Position numbers and translations under genes: made by a program. 64,000 nucleotides of DNA from Clytia hemisphaerica. Lineage: Eukaryota > Cnidaria > Hydrozoa > Leptothecata > Clytiidae. The notes below the pieces were generated by a model, which did not search any database, was not told where the DNA came from, and saw only the letters and a program-made list of their open reading frames with translations. This document shows, piece by piece, positions 20,853 to 35,800 of this stretch (its first letter is position 1; every line of letters begins with the position of its first letter). Location of the stretch: NCBI GenBank assembly GCA_902728285.1, contig CACVBU010000619.1, forward strand, positions 1,001,963 to 1,065,962, written 5' to 3'.

Positions 20853-23800
20853 ATGGCTGCCACAAGAAAGGGCGCGAAAGGCAAACAACCAGAAAAAAGT
20901 CAAAAAAGTAAGGCAAGAAAAAGGAATTTTGACCAAGAAGACAGAGATGAAGTAAGTAATTCTCAGCTTGGCTCATGATTTTGAGAATTTGTAGTCCATG
21001 TAATATTAAAAATGGAAATTTAGAGTAGGTAAAAGCCTTTTGTAAATAACAACTTTTTATTGTACGTTATAATACTACGGGGATTCTGCACTTGTTCGAC
21101 AGTACACTTGTTCGACAATACATTTGGTCGACAAATCGTGAAAATTGTCGGCCAAATGTATTGTCGAACAAGTGGGAAGATCAGTTGTCAGACTTCCCAG
21201 TTGTTCGAAATCCCACTTGTTCGACAATACATAATTGTCGAACAAGTGGGTCGTTGAACAACTATATGATCAGTTGTTCGACAATGTAATTGTTCGACAA
21301 TACAGTTGTTCGACGAAAGTTGTCGAACAACTGTATTGTCGAACAACTGATCATAAAGTTGTTCGACGACCCACTTGTTCGACAAAAGTTGTCAAATTAT
21401 TTGACAAATTGTAGCTCGTTTTTTTACCGTGACTTTAAAATCTTGAGTTGTCTCTGATGGTATCTTTAACTCATTTAAATTTTCGAATCATTTCTCGTTT
21501 TTTTAACCCGGTTATCGTTTCTTTTAAATTTTCAAGTTATTTTCCAACCTGTAGATTCTCGGCTTCTCGAGTTATTTTGGCGTTCACAGCAGAAGACTCA
21601 AAACACACCCACACACTTTCTAGCTTTCATGCACTATATAGGGTGGTCCAATGGCAGAAAATGCTAGCGGCGTGGAGGCAAAAAAACAAAGTTGATATTT
21701 GTTCACTTTTTGCTTCCCCGAATTTTGCCACTGGGGGGGGGGGGAGATTTTGCTGACCAGCACTTAACTCAGAAATTTTAACCTGTAACTCTTGATATGA
21801 ACAACTCGGAAATGTTGACTCATTTTGCGTAACTCGACATTCATTTTAAAGACCGAAAAAAATTTCATAGCGCGGGTCGCTTGGAAATTTCCCGCCCTGA
21901 TAGAGGAATGAGAAAATGAGTGGAAACAAATAATTGTCTAACTATGGAGTTAGATCGCCGCCAAAATTCGACCCTTCAAGTCGTCCCGTCGTACTAGAAG
22001 TCGTCCCGTCGCACTAGAAGTCCGCAGGTCGTATTAGAAGTTCGCAAGGCAGAATCTTTTGAAAGTCGAAACATTCCAAATTTTAAGTCGAGTCGTTGCC
22101 TCAGAAGTTGACTCGTCGCAAATTTCGGCTGTCGACTCATCCCAAAGAGTTGGACTCTAGACTTTTCCGAAAAAAAACTTTATTGTTTCGTATATCAAAA
22201 ATCAAAATATTGTGGAGATAATGTTATGTTCGTGTGGTGTGCAATGTGAATTTATATTTATATATTTACCTCCATAATATACCTGATGGATGACATGAAC
22301 ACTTATAAAAACAGTTAAACGTACATGATTGGAACATGTACCAAGTTCCGACGAGTTAACTTCTGATAGGAACCACTAGAAACTTGATATGGTTCGACTT
22401 AAAAGAATTACGACCTGCGAACTTCTAGTACGATGGGACGACTTGAAACTTGGGATGATTCGACTACCGAAAATTGCGACGGGACGGCTTATAGTACGAC
22501 GGGACGACTTGAAGGATCGAATTTTGGCGGCGATCTAACTTCATATCTAACAACTGTATCATCTAAGTCTAACAACTGAGATGTTGTTCGACAATGTCGA
22601 CCAAGTGAGCTGTCGAACTACTATATTGTCGAACAACTGGGATGTCGAACAACTTGACGCTTACTTGTTCGACATCTCAGTTGTTCAACTTTTATGTCGA
22701 TATATTGTCGAACAACTGAGATGTCGAACAAGTAAGCGTCGACTAACTGGGAAGTCTAACAACATATCTTCCCAGTTAGTCGACAATACAGTTGTTCGAC
22801 AATTTTGCTAAAATGTCGAACAACTGAGCTGTCGCACAAGTGTACTGTCGAACAAGTGACCTAGGACCATACTACAGTTTTTCTGCATGGCAGGCCGGGT
22901 AGTTAGTTGTAAAAGGGCCATTTCAGAATTTGTCTGTAACAGGGTGGGGGGAGGCTAACGACACAGAATTTCCAATGGCAAAAGTCTTCACCAAAATTCA
23001 CCAAAATTCAAAATTTCCAAGGTGAGAGAAGAAAATGTATTCGAATTTCCAAGGCGCAATTGACTTATAAAAACGGCAAAAATGAGTGGAATTTCTGACA
23101 CATTTTGTGAAAGTACATGGATTTTAGTCAAAATTTCTGACCACCACTGGAAAAAAAATTATTTCTGAGGAGGCTAGAAAAAAATCTAAAATGTATATAC
23201 GTTGACTGATTGAGGCGGTAATCACAAATATCTTGCTTCATTTCGCGTCCTCGGTGGGTCTACTAAACAGTGAGTCGGTCGGTCGGTCGGTGTATCGGTC
23301 GTAAACCTTTTTGGGTTTTCCATTTTTCCATCTATTATTGGAGTGCATTCTTGTTGGAGGAAACTGCCAGCCAGCCAGCAGCCAAAACAACCACGTGTAA
23401 TGGGTGGTTTAAAATTTTGAACTTTGACAGTCAATCACACTAGTGTCCCGCCAAAATGCATATCAAAGATTAATGCTGCGAAAGCGCTATATCGTTTACC
23501 TGACTCTCAAGCAAAAAATGTGCCGCAAAAGTTCTATAGGGATTCATGGAAAAATAACCCGGCGCTTTTAAATGAAATTAACATTCTCAAAAACTATGAG
23601 AAATTGCCTAAAATTTGAGCCACAAATGAAATAATTTGAGCCAAGCCAACCTTGAGAACTAATTTGAAGATCAACTTCCCAAGAAAAAGATCTATGGAGG
23701 AGACGGAACCTACCTAGATCCGCGCACTGCCGGATAGGCTATTTCCCGGAAATTTTGCCGGACCTCAAACACTGACCCCATTTACATGTGCGGAATTGTT

Positions 23801-26800
23801 TTTACTTTAGCGTATAAACTAGGCCTTAAAAATTGAAGCGCTGTCTCGGTAATTGAATGACAAATTTTCGTTGGTTGATTTTGGCTGCTGCAAGTTTTAT
23901 TTTGTTTCAAACTTTCAAGTTTTAATTAATTGTTTTGCGAAATTGATTCAGGTAACTCTCATCCTTGTTGTTGTACAAATAATCCTGTAGATGACTGATG
24001 TTGTTTTTTCTGAAAGCTAGATTTCCTAGTGTGACTAACTGTTTGAATGAACACACTAGACCTCCAACCCCAAAATGGCGCATGTAATGATAAAAAAAGT
24101 CAAAATGCTGCGAATGCGCTAGAAATCGCTCGCAAAAATCAGCAATAATAAAATTTTTGAACGAAGGAAAGGTCATTGACAGAAAAAGTCCAACGAATCT
24201 ACCGACTCACTGACTCAATTCTACTCAATTTTCGAGAGTCGGTCAGGTGACGCGAAACAAAGGTATTTGTGATTGCCGGCAGGGGTTTAAATGTTTGTCA
24301 ATCGATAGCGACTCCAGTAGTTACGCAGCTTTTGTTGACATCAAACTAAATGTTTCATTTTTCTGTGAACTTTGACTTTACTTGAAAATTTTTGGATTTA
24401 CTTCTTTGATTCAAATTTGCTTGAAGACAACATGAGAATCTCCCTGATTGAAATATTTCAAAAGGAAGCCTGATCTACCATCTTTCAAGCTCAATTTGTT
24501 ACGGGACTGGTTTGCTCCATTGTAATCTTAACAAAAGTAACATGGTTTTTCAAAATTCGGGTGCTGGGATCTTGTTCACCCTAGCTCTAAAAATTGAAGA
24601 TTGCAAATGATCGTTAAAGTCTTCTGTTTTTTTTTGCAATGCAAAGGTGAATAAATTCTTTTCTACTAAGAAGAAAAAACATATATAGATATGTTAAGTA
24701 CTTTATCATTTAGATATTAAAAAATTTTGAATTTTATTTTTGTACATTTTTTCTTGCCGCGTCATAGTGGTTTTCGATTCATTCGATTGACACCATCTGG
24801 CTATCATTATATTTCTGTCGACAACTAAATTCACTCAGGAGATTTGGGTTGCAGAGCAGTATATGCATTTCGTCCCTATTAGGACTCGTCAGGACTACAT
24901 ACTGTACCCTGGCTGGCCAGATCGATTAAGCCACCATCTCTAAACCACAAAATCATTTGTGGTTCAAACTGAGTGGACAGGAGGGAAATTCCCTAAATTC
25001 TTTATTGACTCCTTCCGAGCCAAGCTCTACCGTACTTTAGTATAATTGTATATATGAAATGTATTTATTATTCATATAACATCACTACGGTGCTAATGGA
25101 GCTTTCTAAGCATTGTTCTTTTGTCTTTTTGTCAATAAACTGACATTCTTTCTTAAACTACCTGTTCTGCAGTGCAGTAGTGCTAACAACAGTAAAACAA
25201 TATAAAAGATAAACTGAATGAAATAAAAACCCATTATACTGTATATACTCATTTTCAAAGTCAACTAAGACCGCCTCAAGACTGAAACGGCTGTAAGGTA
25301 TTTAAGCTCTAGACACACATACATCACTAACAATTCTATTTACAATTCCTTTCTTTAGAAGGCATCTGCAGCACCACAAGAAAAGAAACAAAACTTTCTT
25401 GATGGTAAGTAAAATATATTGATTTATGAGGGCTTATTTCTTTTTTCTAAATAATGAGATCAACTTTTCCAGAAGCATAATAAATTTTTTTGTTTTCAAC
25501 ATGAAAAATATGAGCAATCTAATTGGCTGAAAACGCATACATAAAAATGCTATATTTTATATTCATGGACATGTTCATAAATGATGAGTAAATATTGGCC
25601 TTTTGGAGACATTTGAAATGACTGTTACAATTTTACTCATGATAAAAATGTAACAAAATTTCAGAGATCCTCGCTGCTGCAGTGGTTAAGCTATATAGCT
25701 GAAGTTTTCTAAGATCATTTGTATCAACAAGAAACTTGATTAAATTGGAGCTATGAAGGTTTGTTTCAGGGTCAGTGAAATGATAAAAAAGTAACAAGTA
25801 AGAAATAAAAAAAATGATAAAAATGGCCAAAACTCATGAAATATGTATTTTAAAGATGTGAAAATGTTACACATCACAGGTTATGCATACACGGACCTTC
25901 ATTTTGAGTTTCATGCATCATTGGCTGCTCATTGATAAATAAGTAACATTTTAAATCCTTGAAATTGATACTTTTAAAAGCCCTTGAACCATACAAAATC
26001 CAAGTAAAATTATTTTTCTTTTGTAGTTTATTGAACAAAATAGGTTGGAATTGTGCTTTATATATTTTTTTTCATTGTAGAAGGCCTAAAATGGGTATTC
26101 TGTAACATCAAATCTAACTATTTCATAATATTGGCATCTTTTTTATATGTTACATTTTTACACATGACTGCCATTGAAGAGGTTTGAGAGATAAATTTGG
26201 CTTCTTCAGAAGGAAAGTAACATACTAAAGCACTGGTTTTCATGTTAATAAGTCAACAGTATAAGTCATTTTTCCCAATTTTTCCCAATTTTGTTACAAA
26301 TTTATCATGTTTTTATCAACTTTTAAACAAGTATTAGAAGGTTTTAACTAGCCATAGGGTCAATGAATGGAAATAGTGACCCTTCATGACCTCAAAAGAG
26401 TCTCAATTTGATAAAAATGTAACAGGAGTTCATGAGTATACAAACAAACATGTGTCTAAACTTGAAGTATAGACCCTGTTTGTTACAGATTTACCATTTT
26501 ACAACGGACAAAGGAAACATGACAATGCAAAAAACATGATATTGGTCTCAGGGTTAATTTAGATTAAAGGAAATAGCCTTCTTGTCACCATTTAAATTTC
26601 TTTAATGGCCTTTTAACAAGTGCGCACCTTGTTCGGTACTAAACAAATTTTTTGTGGTGTTACATTTTTACCCAAATGCCACGTTTTTGGAAATTAAAGA
26701 CATATTTTTAAAGCTCATTTAATATTTCCCCTAAGCAGGGCCTTTTTTGGTGAGATTGACATGATTTAAAGCGACTTTTGGTACTTTTTTGCTATTTGCT

Positions 26801-29800
26801 GATACTGTTACTATTTTATATTTTTCTTATTCGTAGACCCTGGTCCCTGTTACACTATGACCCTTTATTGATTTTTGATTTTTGATTTTTTAATGGATAA
26901 AACTAAACATTTGAAGAAAATTGAACAATTGAAACAACATTGATTTTCTTTAATTTAATTTAATTTATAGAAGTGTATTTCTCAGGTCTATTGACCTCTA
27001 TGAAACAATCTTACATCTTTACAATTTATAGATCTTATCATTCCATTCGTTTGTCAATTCTAGTTTGAATTTCCCTACGAACGGTGCATTTACAACATTG
27101 GTTGCCAAACTATTCCAAGTATCAATGCTCCTATAGTAAAGTGAATTCGTTTGGTATCCTCTAATACCGTCTTCACCTTCAGCGAAATTCCTCTTTAATT
27201 CGAGATTGTGCTTACGTTGAGGTCGATTTCAAAGAACGAGTTTCTGACATAGGGAAGATTTGTCATAGACATTAAGATGTTTATATACTTCCACCATGTC
27301 CCCGATTTTACGCCGGATCTTGAGGGTGGGTAGGTTCATGACTTGTAAACGTTCTTCATATAAATGATATGAAATGATAAAAAAGTTACAATAATTGTTA
27401 CATTTTTATCAATAGCACCCCTTTAAACATATATTTTTTTCTGAAACCGCTTCTAAGTTCTGCTAAACAATAATTGTCACCCTTTCACAAATTTTGAAAT
27501 CTCAAAATTGATTTCTTACAAAATTATCCACTTTTTGCTGATTTTTGCCATTTTTCAAATGTCACCATTTTACTCACCATTTATGAACATGTCCTCCATA
27601 CCTAAAAATACAAGACTGCATTCAGCATAAGGGGTCTGGTAAGCAAAAGGCCATATCTTATACACTTTTAAAATCAGAAATGTTTTCTTTTCATTCATAA
27701 TACACAACAAGGTTATCCAAAAACTTATGAAAATAATATATTGATCTTTTTAACGACCCTTCAATATTTCTTCGAATGTTTTGATATTGATTTTATCACC
27801 CGGGGGGGGGGGGCACTGAGGCAAAAATAGGTGCTGGGTATGTGCGGACGGTAAGGGTCGGGTTTTTCACCTTTCAAAGTCTCTCTAAGGGTTACAACAA
27901 TCAGGAAATTTCAAAGTAGTCTCTCTAAGGGTGGGAAAAATCACGATTTTTAGAAAAAAAATTTGATTTTGAGAGAAAAAATTACAAAAAAGTCTCACTA
28001 AGGGTAGGAAATTTTTGAAAATCAGAGAAAATTTTTCGAAAAAGTCTCTCTAAGGGTCACTTTTTCACTAAAATTTGGTCTCTCTTAAGGGTAGGTTTTC
28101 GGAGGTCCCGTCCGCACATACCCCTCATTCACCAACCCTAGTACCCCCCCGGGTTTTATCAAAATAGAGGAGAGAGAAAAAAGCAGGAAGGGTAAAAAAA
28201 ACATAGGAAAGACCTAATTCAATCTGATTGACAATAAACCAGTTATCACACTTTTACTCGTACACAATATTGGAATATATATTTTTTCTCGCTCAGAGTT
28301 TTCTCTATTTTATATGACAAAAAATCTGAACTCGAAAAATATATTCCATATAATTGTACTTGGTATCGTGCGATAACTATTAATTACATATTGTCGTTTT
28401 ATTGGATTTCAAATCTATTTTTTAAAACAGATTACTTTTAAGACAGTTTAATGTAGCAAGTAGTACTCTACCTGTCTTTCATTAAAAAAAAGCAAAATAG
28501 GGAAATGTTCTTCAGCTGTGCTATGATTGAATAATTGCAATTGATGTTTCAGAATGCAAGGAAGAATTCAAAACAACCATAGAAGAAAAATTTGGTTTGC
28601 TGTTTCCTGATGATTTCTTTTGGTTTTACAGCTTTATAAAGAACCAAGCAGGTACGTTTAAGTGGTAAACGCTTTTTTTATAAGGTTATCTTCTATAAGA
28701 ATATCAGGATGAAAATTGGCCAAATCATAAGAATACTCTAAGAATACCCTCTAGTATAAGTTTTACAGACTTTGGTTAACAGAAAAATACTGCGCTTCCG
28801 TTGTTAGACTTGAATTTAAACTTTGAGGCAGAAATATAATTTTTTCCTCATGTTTGTAAAAAAGTCAAGTCTTAAAAAGTAAGAATACGTTAAGAGTATT
28901 TCACCCTCAATTTTGGCAATTTCGTCAGAATACTTGACCCTCATTCAAAGTACACTATTCTTATAAAAAAAAGCGTGTAATGGGCTCTTCCAGAAAAAAT
29001 CCGTTCATGGGGGGTGGAGGATATATTATTTTTTCATGAATTACCCCTGGACATTTTGATTTCTAACCCCCTGGACACGGGTTATACCCCTGGACAAACA
29101 TCAAATCAACCCCGTGGACACAAAAAATTACCCCTGGACATTGGAATTTACCCCCTGGACATTGCAATTTTTTGGTATTTTTTCAATACCCCTGGACAAT
29201 TCATCCTCCACCCCCCATGAACGGATTTTTTCTGGAAGAGCCCAATTCAGTCATTTTTCAAAACCAAAAAAAAATCCAACTCCGTCTAAAGGATGTAAAA
29301 TTATTTCAATCTTTATTTATACAGCAACTTGTTTACACCTCAGTTTTGTGTTTTTTTTCCTTAAAAAGCGCGTTCTACAGTATAGAAAGATACAATTAAA
29401 TGCTCTCATGTAACACCCCTGTCTCACAGCCCTCGTGGAAGTTTTTCCCACAGCAGCGGCGGGGGTTCCAGAGGGTCTGTGACACAGTGGTGTCTTGTAG
29501 TTATACACTGCTAAAAAGGAGCCTACTTAGAAAAAAGATATTTTGATTTCATTCAAGCAAAGGATTAATTAGTTTACAATGGGCAAAGGTTGTCGAAAGG
29601 ATTACAACGCCCCTAGGTTCCCCTTAGGCTCTTAGGTTTCAAATAAACGGGGGGAGGGGTAGCAAATTTTTTGGAATTTTAATAAACAAGGGGGGGGTCT
29701 AATTGCTAGGGGGTGTTGGAAATAGTATTTCTGAAAACCCAACAATAAGGTAAATAATGAGATAAAAAGCCAAAACCTTTGGCTGAAAAATCCGAAAAAT

Positions 29801-32800
29801 CCTTAGCCCTGGGCCGAAAATTGAGGTTGCTTATAAAAATATGTGTACCCTTGATATCTTGGAGCGAATGCAGGTGTTGCAGGAAGTAAACAACCTCCTT
29901 GAATTTCTTGCCAGGAAGTTCAATCCTTCTGTTTTGACCTTCTTTGAAATTTGTCGAGCTCAACATTGCTTTGAATACTGGAGAGTTGTTTACAAGTAGA
30001 TACGAACTGACATGAATTTCTTTGTTCTCAACGTCCAAGACAACACAATTTGGAGAACCTCTTTTGTAGGAAATGGATTCCGGGTCAATTAAATGCTCAG
30101 GAATTTCCTGAGTTAAAAAATCTTTTTTAGAGGATAAGTCTACCCTTTGCAATTTATGGATTATTAATTTGAAAAGGTGAAATATTGAACTTAACTCTGT
30201 TTTCGTACTTTCTGATAGGCTACTATTCAGTGGGTACTTCATTACAGAGGTCTGTAAAATTTCACATCGATATCTCTTCTCCAAAGCGGTGAAATGAAGG
30301 TCGTCGAAAAGCTTGAAATTGTGATCAGTAATATATAGATGTCTTGATCTAATAGCTTTGATTATCGAAGTCAATCCATACTTTTGAGCAACATGGAAAA
30401 TTTGAAGTAAATTTGAATCAAAGTGATTTGCATCATTAAATTGACTAGTTGTTTTGCATTTTGTTTTCATACGTTCGATTAAATGTAATTTGAATGATTT
30501 TAGCTTAAGCGTATTGGCAACTAAGAGTAAATCATCCAATTCCGAACCTAAAAAAAGACAAAAGGAATTAAATTGATGTTTGATTCACCGACAATTTTTT
30601 TATCCATATAGCATCTCTTCCTGGCCGGAGAGATGGTGGTTTCAATTCCCCCTAGCAGTTTGTGTGAATGGGCTTTTTCACTTGCGCGAATGCGTGAAAA
30701 TCAAAAAAAAAATTGCGTGAATGCATGAATTGGAAAGCTTTGCGTGAACAAAAATTGCGAGAACTGTGAAAAAATATTGCGTGAAAGCGTGAATTTGGGA
30801 AAAAAATTTGCGTGATTGCGTGAATTGAAAATCCACTGGGGGCCTATTCAATCCACCATTTTAATTCACAAAAGCAAAACACGCGTGTTGGGATAGGGGT
30901 GATAGACTTATGTGTTGACACGCTTTTAAAAGCCCCCTTGGAGGAAACTTTATGACCGCTACCTCACCGAAAAACGTCTGGGACGTTTGTTCGAAGTAAT
31001 ACGGTATTAACCTTTGATTAATACTTCCAAAATGTGAAAAGAGTATTTAACAAAAGTGAAGAAATAAAGCTGAAACTTACAGTCAATTTTGTTGGTCCAA
31101 TCCTTAGGGTGATAAAATGACAACGCTTTGGTTACACTTTCTGCACAAACATCAACGTCGAAAACATACTTCTCGTTGTTATTGAAATCCATTGGACTAG
31201 ATACCATTTCTAAGAAACTGGATGGCAACTGAACTTCTTTGTCTTTTGTCATAATAATGACGTCACATTCATTTTCATGGAAATCGAACGGAACTAATTT
31301 TCCATTTCGCTCTTCGTTCGGAACGATGTTGTCACAATTGATGCTGGCCATTGTAGTTATTTTTTTTAAAGATTTCTCGTTTTTTCTGTTCTTTTTTTAT
31401 TGCTAAAATGAAACAATACCAAATGATTTTGAGTCAGGTATTTCTACTTGGACTGAACAAAATCTTTAGAAATTTTCCCTAACCATTCGTGAAAGTTGTT
31501 TCCATTAAAAAAAATCGCGAAACTTTCTGCCCTTAAAGTACCCAGTTTGAGAGAAAATTGAGTGATATATCAGTCAAGGAGAGTCTAGATTTCTAGATGC
31601 CTTTCTAAAGCACAGGTAGATGTTCCAGAGCGTTCAAAAAAGGAATCACAAAACGAAAAAATCAAAATCAAGTGCTCAAAATCAAATTCTAATTTCAGAC
31701 AGATCGGTCTTATACTAATTACAGACATTCTGCGAATATTATCTAAAATCATTGCTAAAAATGGGTGAAACGGACCGTTTATGATTTTCATTTTTGACAA
31801 CTGACAAAAATCAAACTTAGCATAAAGAAGACCGGTAAGTGAATAAAAGGAAGCCGAGAAATAAATGGAGTGCGGATAGATGAAGATCAAAGTCTGGCAT
31901 CAGGTGTGGCCATGAGTAATCATGCCCCGCTATACGAGGAATTTAAACATAAAACATATTTTATATCAATACGAACGGAATTCTTTAATCAAAATTTACT
32001 AGTATGAGTTGCTAATTCACACATCCTGCAATCAAGTGGAGCGCTACCAACCACTGAACTTTCTTGTAAGTTCAAACGAGACATTTACAATCTTCAAACT
32101 AAAATTATTTTTTAAAAAATAAAACGGCAAATCCGGAAAATGTTTTAGATAATGATGATATTAAAATAAAATTAGAAAATACTATTCAAGAACAGTGTTA
32201 CATTGCTAGAAAGAGAATGAAAAACTTGCTGGCGTCCATAACATTTATAGGGTTAATTGAGTAATTTTAGGTGTTATACTCAATTTTTACTACTTTTGCC
32301 CCTAAATTGCTTGAAATTTAGTAATTTCAGGCTTAGCGTTGTTCCTAAATTGTTTTTATTTTTTGGCGATTTTGAGCACCATGGCTCTTACAAAATTGTT
32401 CTTATAAAAAAGCGTAAAAATAAATCTTTGAATCTAATATAATTGTTTTAATCACAACAAATCTCCTCTTTAAAAAAATAAATGCTAAATGTTGCCAGGT
32501 CATAAATTATGTTCTAAATCTTTTATCTTATAATTTTATTTCTGCAATTCAAACTAAAATATAGGTCAAATCAACTGGACATTTGGCTTAAAAACTCTCC
32601 TATTTTATCAGATTTTGTTCTATATTTCAAAGTTTCTTGGTCCCTTGAAGATGGAATAAGATAGAGCCAAATACAACAAATCTTGACAAGAGTTAAAATC
32701 AGTGCAATAGTATGTTGGCAGTAAGCCTTGAAAAATACACCTTCAGAACTGATTGTAGCATAACAAGTTGATCAAAATAAGCACAAGAGAATTTACTGGC

Positions 32801-35800
32801 TTTCAATAATGGGGCTTTCAGTTTCGATTGATTAGTGATTAGAATTTCTTAACAAGATTTATACTTAATTAATACATATGTTGTACATTTAAACTCTTAT
32901 CATTTTCAAATAAACCACTTCTTATACATAAATGAATAACATAAGAGATACCGGGTGTGCCACAAAGAAGTTATATATTTTTTTGAATTGTTTAAAGGAA
33001 AGCCTAACTTAAACTTTGGTGTATTATTTTTGAAATTTGCTTTATTAGTTCAGAAGTTATGGACAAAAAACAAAAACATCAATTTTAAAAAATGTCCAAA
33101 AAAGGCAAGAAATGAGGCAATAAGTTTTTTATTTAAAAAATGATCACAATGATTTAATAAAAAGTATTTTCAAAAAAAGGGACAGAATCATTTTAAGAAT
33201 GTGTTTTTCCAGAAAAAAAACCCCTGTTGAGGAGGTCCACTTTCGTTCCAAGGGGGTAAGGTTTGATATATGTGGTGGAATTCCATAGAGAGATACAAAA
33301 ATCTGTCAAAAATAACTGGAATTCCATGGGGTAGCTTTTTAAATCCTACTAAATTTAAGAATTCCAGAGGGGTTTAAATCTAAAATTTCCTGGAATTCCA
33401 GGGGGTTTACAGCATTTCCAGCCATAAAGGGATAGACCTCCTCAACAGGGGGTGTGCGGTTTTTTTCTGGAAAAGCCCAATGCATGGTAAATAAAACAGA
33501 ACTTTTTGTTAATATAATAGAATCTGGCACAAACAAAAAATTGTGATTATGTATGCCATTATGCATTTATAAGCTCGATTTTGGGTTGATCTAGATCATG
33601 AAATATGGAAACAACGTCAGCATCAACTGCTTTATATTTCTTTATCCCAGCCTCTTTTTTCTCTCGGGTTGTTTGCTTGCCATACCTGGAAAGAGTATCA
33701 TCGTGCGGATCAATCAGAAACTTCTTCAAAGAATCAGCTAATTTTCTTCTTGCAATCCAAACTTGCATTCGACGGCTGAGTAGGAGAAATTCCAAGCACA
33801 TACTGATATCTTGGAACCCTCTTGAGAGTTTAGAAACCAAACTCCTTTCTACTTCAATACCAAAATGCATATCTTCAGCTAACACTAAATAGTTGAGAAT
33901 TGTCTTTGTGCTGTTTCTAGCACAATTTCGTATGAAGGACTGTATTTTGTTGGACAGCCAATCCACTTGATATTCTTGACACAAAGGTGCCAGAGCCCAA
34001 ATATTAGTGTCATCTACAAATGGGTAGGAAAATTCGAACAGTAAAAAAACAAGAAGGAAATTTTGAAAATCTAAATCCATTGATGATTAGAAAAGACACT
34101 ATAGAAATAATTTGTTTGTGAAGGTCGAAAAAAGGTCGGGAAATTTTCAAAAAACGATAAGTTACTTCAAGAGTATTGTACACAAAAATACCTTTAATAT
34201 CTTGAAGTGTGTGTAGAAATTGAAGAAAGTAGACAACTTCATTGAATTTCTTGCCAGGAAGTTCAATCCTTCTGTTTTGACCTTCTTTGAAATTTGTCGA
34301 ACTCAACATTGCTTTGAATACAGGAGAGTTGTTTATGAGTAAATACGAACTGACATGAATTTCTTTGTTCTCAACGTCCAAGACAACACAATTTGGAAAA
34401 CCCTTTTTGTAGGAAATTGACTCAAAATCAATTAAGTGCTCATGAATCCGGTGGGTTAAGAAATCTTTTTTAGAAGCCAAGTCGGGGATTTGAAATTTGT
34501 GAATAATTAATTTGAAGAGGTGAAATATTGCAAGCAACTCCGGATCATTTTTGATATTGACATGTTCATATACAGAGGTCTCTAAAATTTCACATCGATA
34601 TATTTTCTCCAGCGAGGTATAATGTACGTTGGCTAGAAGTTCCAAATCTAAGATGCGCAGAGACCTTGATCTAATTGTTTCAATTAACCCTTTGAGTGCC
34701 AGGGTCTTTTTTTCTAAGTTTTTTTTTAAAAATCGCTAGTTCAAACTTTAAGGGCTTATATCTCCTGATCTAGAAAGAATTAGAAGCTCGTATATAGCTC
34801 GTTGGATAGCTTAGAGTCTCCTCTTTCTTTTGGGCGCCTTCGGCGCCGCCCGATTGAGGAAGGGCGTGGTGGGCGGCGGCCAGGGGGGGGGGTAGGTTAG
34901 GGAATTAAAGCAGTCAGGCCCGCTGCGCGGACCTGACTGAACTGATGGAAAGGTGCCCAGTGGTAAAACTTCAAATCAATTCACTAGAAGACAGAATAAA
35001 GTAAAACAGGGCCAAATTTGGAGGTTCTTGGATCACTCGTTGACCAAAAATAGTCAAAAAACGGTCAGAATCTCAAAAAAGTGAATTTTTGTCAATTTTT
35101 TGCATTTTTTTGACTTTTTTGCTTAAAATCTCGCTGGAAAGACTCATTTTTGAAATTCTTTTTGCTTGACCATAAAGGACAATCTAATTCCTACGAGTTC
35201 GACCAAAAATAACGATTTCTAACTCAAACTGGGCATTACAGGAGGGCTTCGCCCTCCTATATAGCCCATGTCGTATATATACGACATCGGCACTTAAAGG
35301 GTTAATGTAGTCAATTCATACTTTTGAGCAGCATGAAAAACTTGCAAATAATTCTCATCAAATTGCTTTGACTTTGATACGTATTCTGTCTTCATATAAT
35401 CGATTAAATGTAATTTGAATGATTTTAGCTTAAGCGTATTTGTAACTAAGAGTAAATCATCCAACTCCGAACCTAAAAATACAAAAAATCCAAAGTAAAG
35501 TATTAAAACATATTTGTATGAGAAATAAAAATATGAGAATCTCTTGGCACCTTTTCTATAGGTTTAAACTAAAATAGTCTTCTTGGTACTACATTAAAGT
35601 CACTGATCTTTAATTTTTCGCGTAGATAGAATTTCGCGAATCGGCCTATCTTGTATCTACTAATTTGAGGAAAGATTTTCGATGAACGCCACCTTTGAAC
35701 GCCACCCGGGGTGTTTATTCAAAGCAATACGGCTTTTGATTGATACTTTCAAAATGCGAAAAAAGCTGAAACTTACAGTCAATTTTGTTGGTCCAATCCT

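Noticed and set aside
21089-22858. CRISPR-like array because of regular short repeats
   Set aside because: The repeats alternate in orientation, the spacers are irregular and themselves repetitive, and the context is an animal intron.
23424-23618. A 64-codon frame inside the TIR element as a transposase remnant
   Set aside because: No DDE-type or zinc-finger pattern is visible, and it is too short to support.
32955-33143. A short lysine-rich plus-strand frame between BTB copies
   Set aside because: It follows a repeat-like gtgtgccacaaag phrase and has only A-rich composition behind its lysines. No support as a gene.
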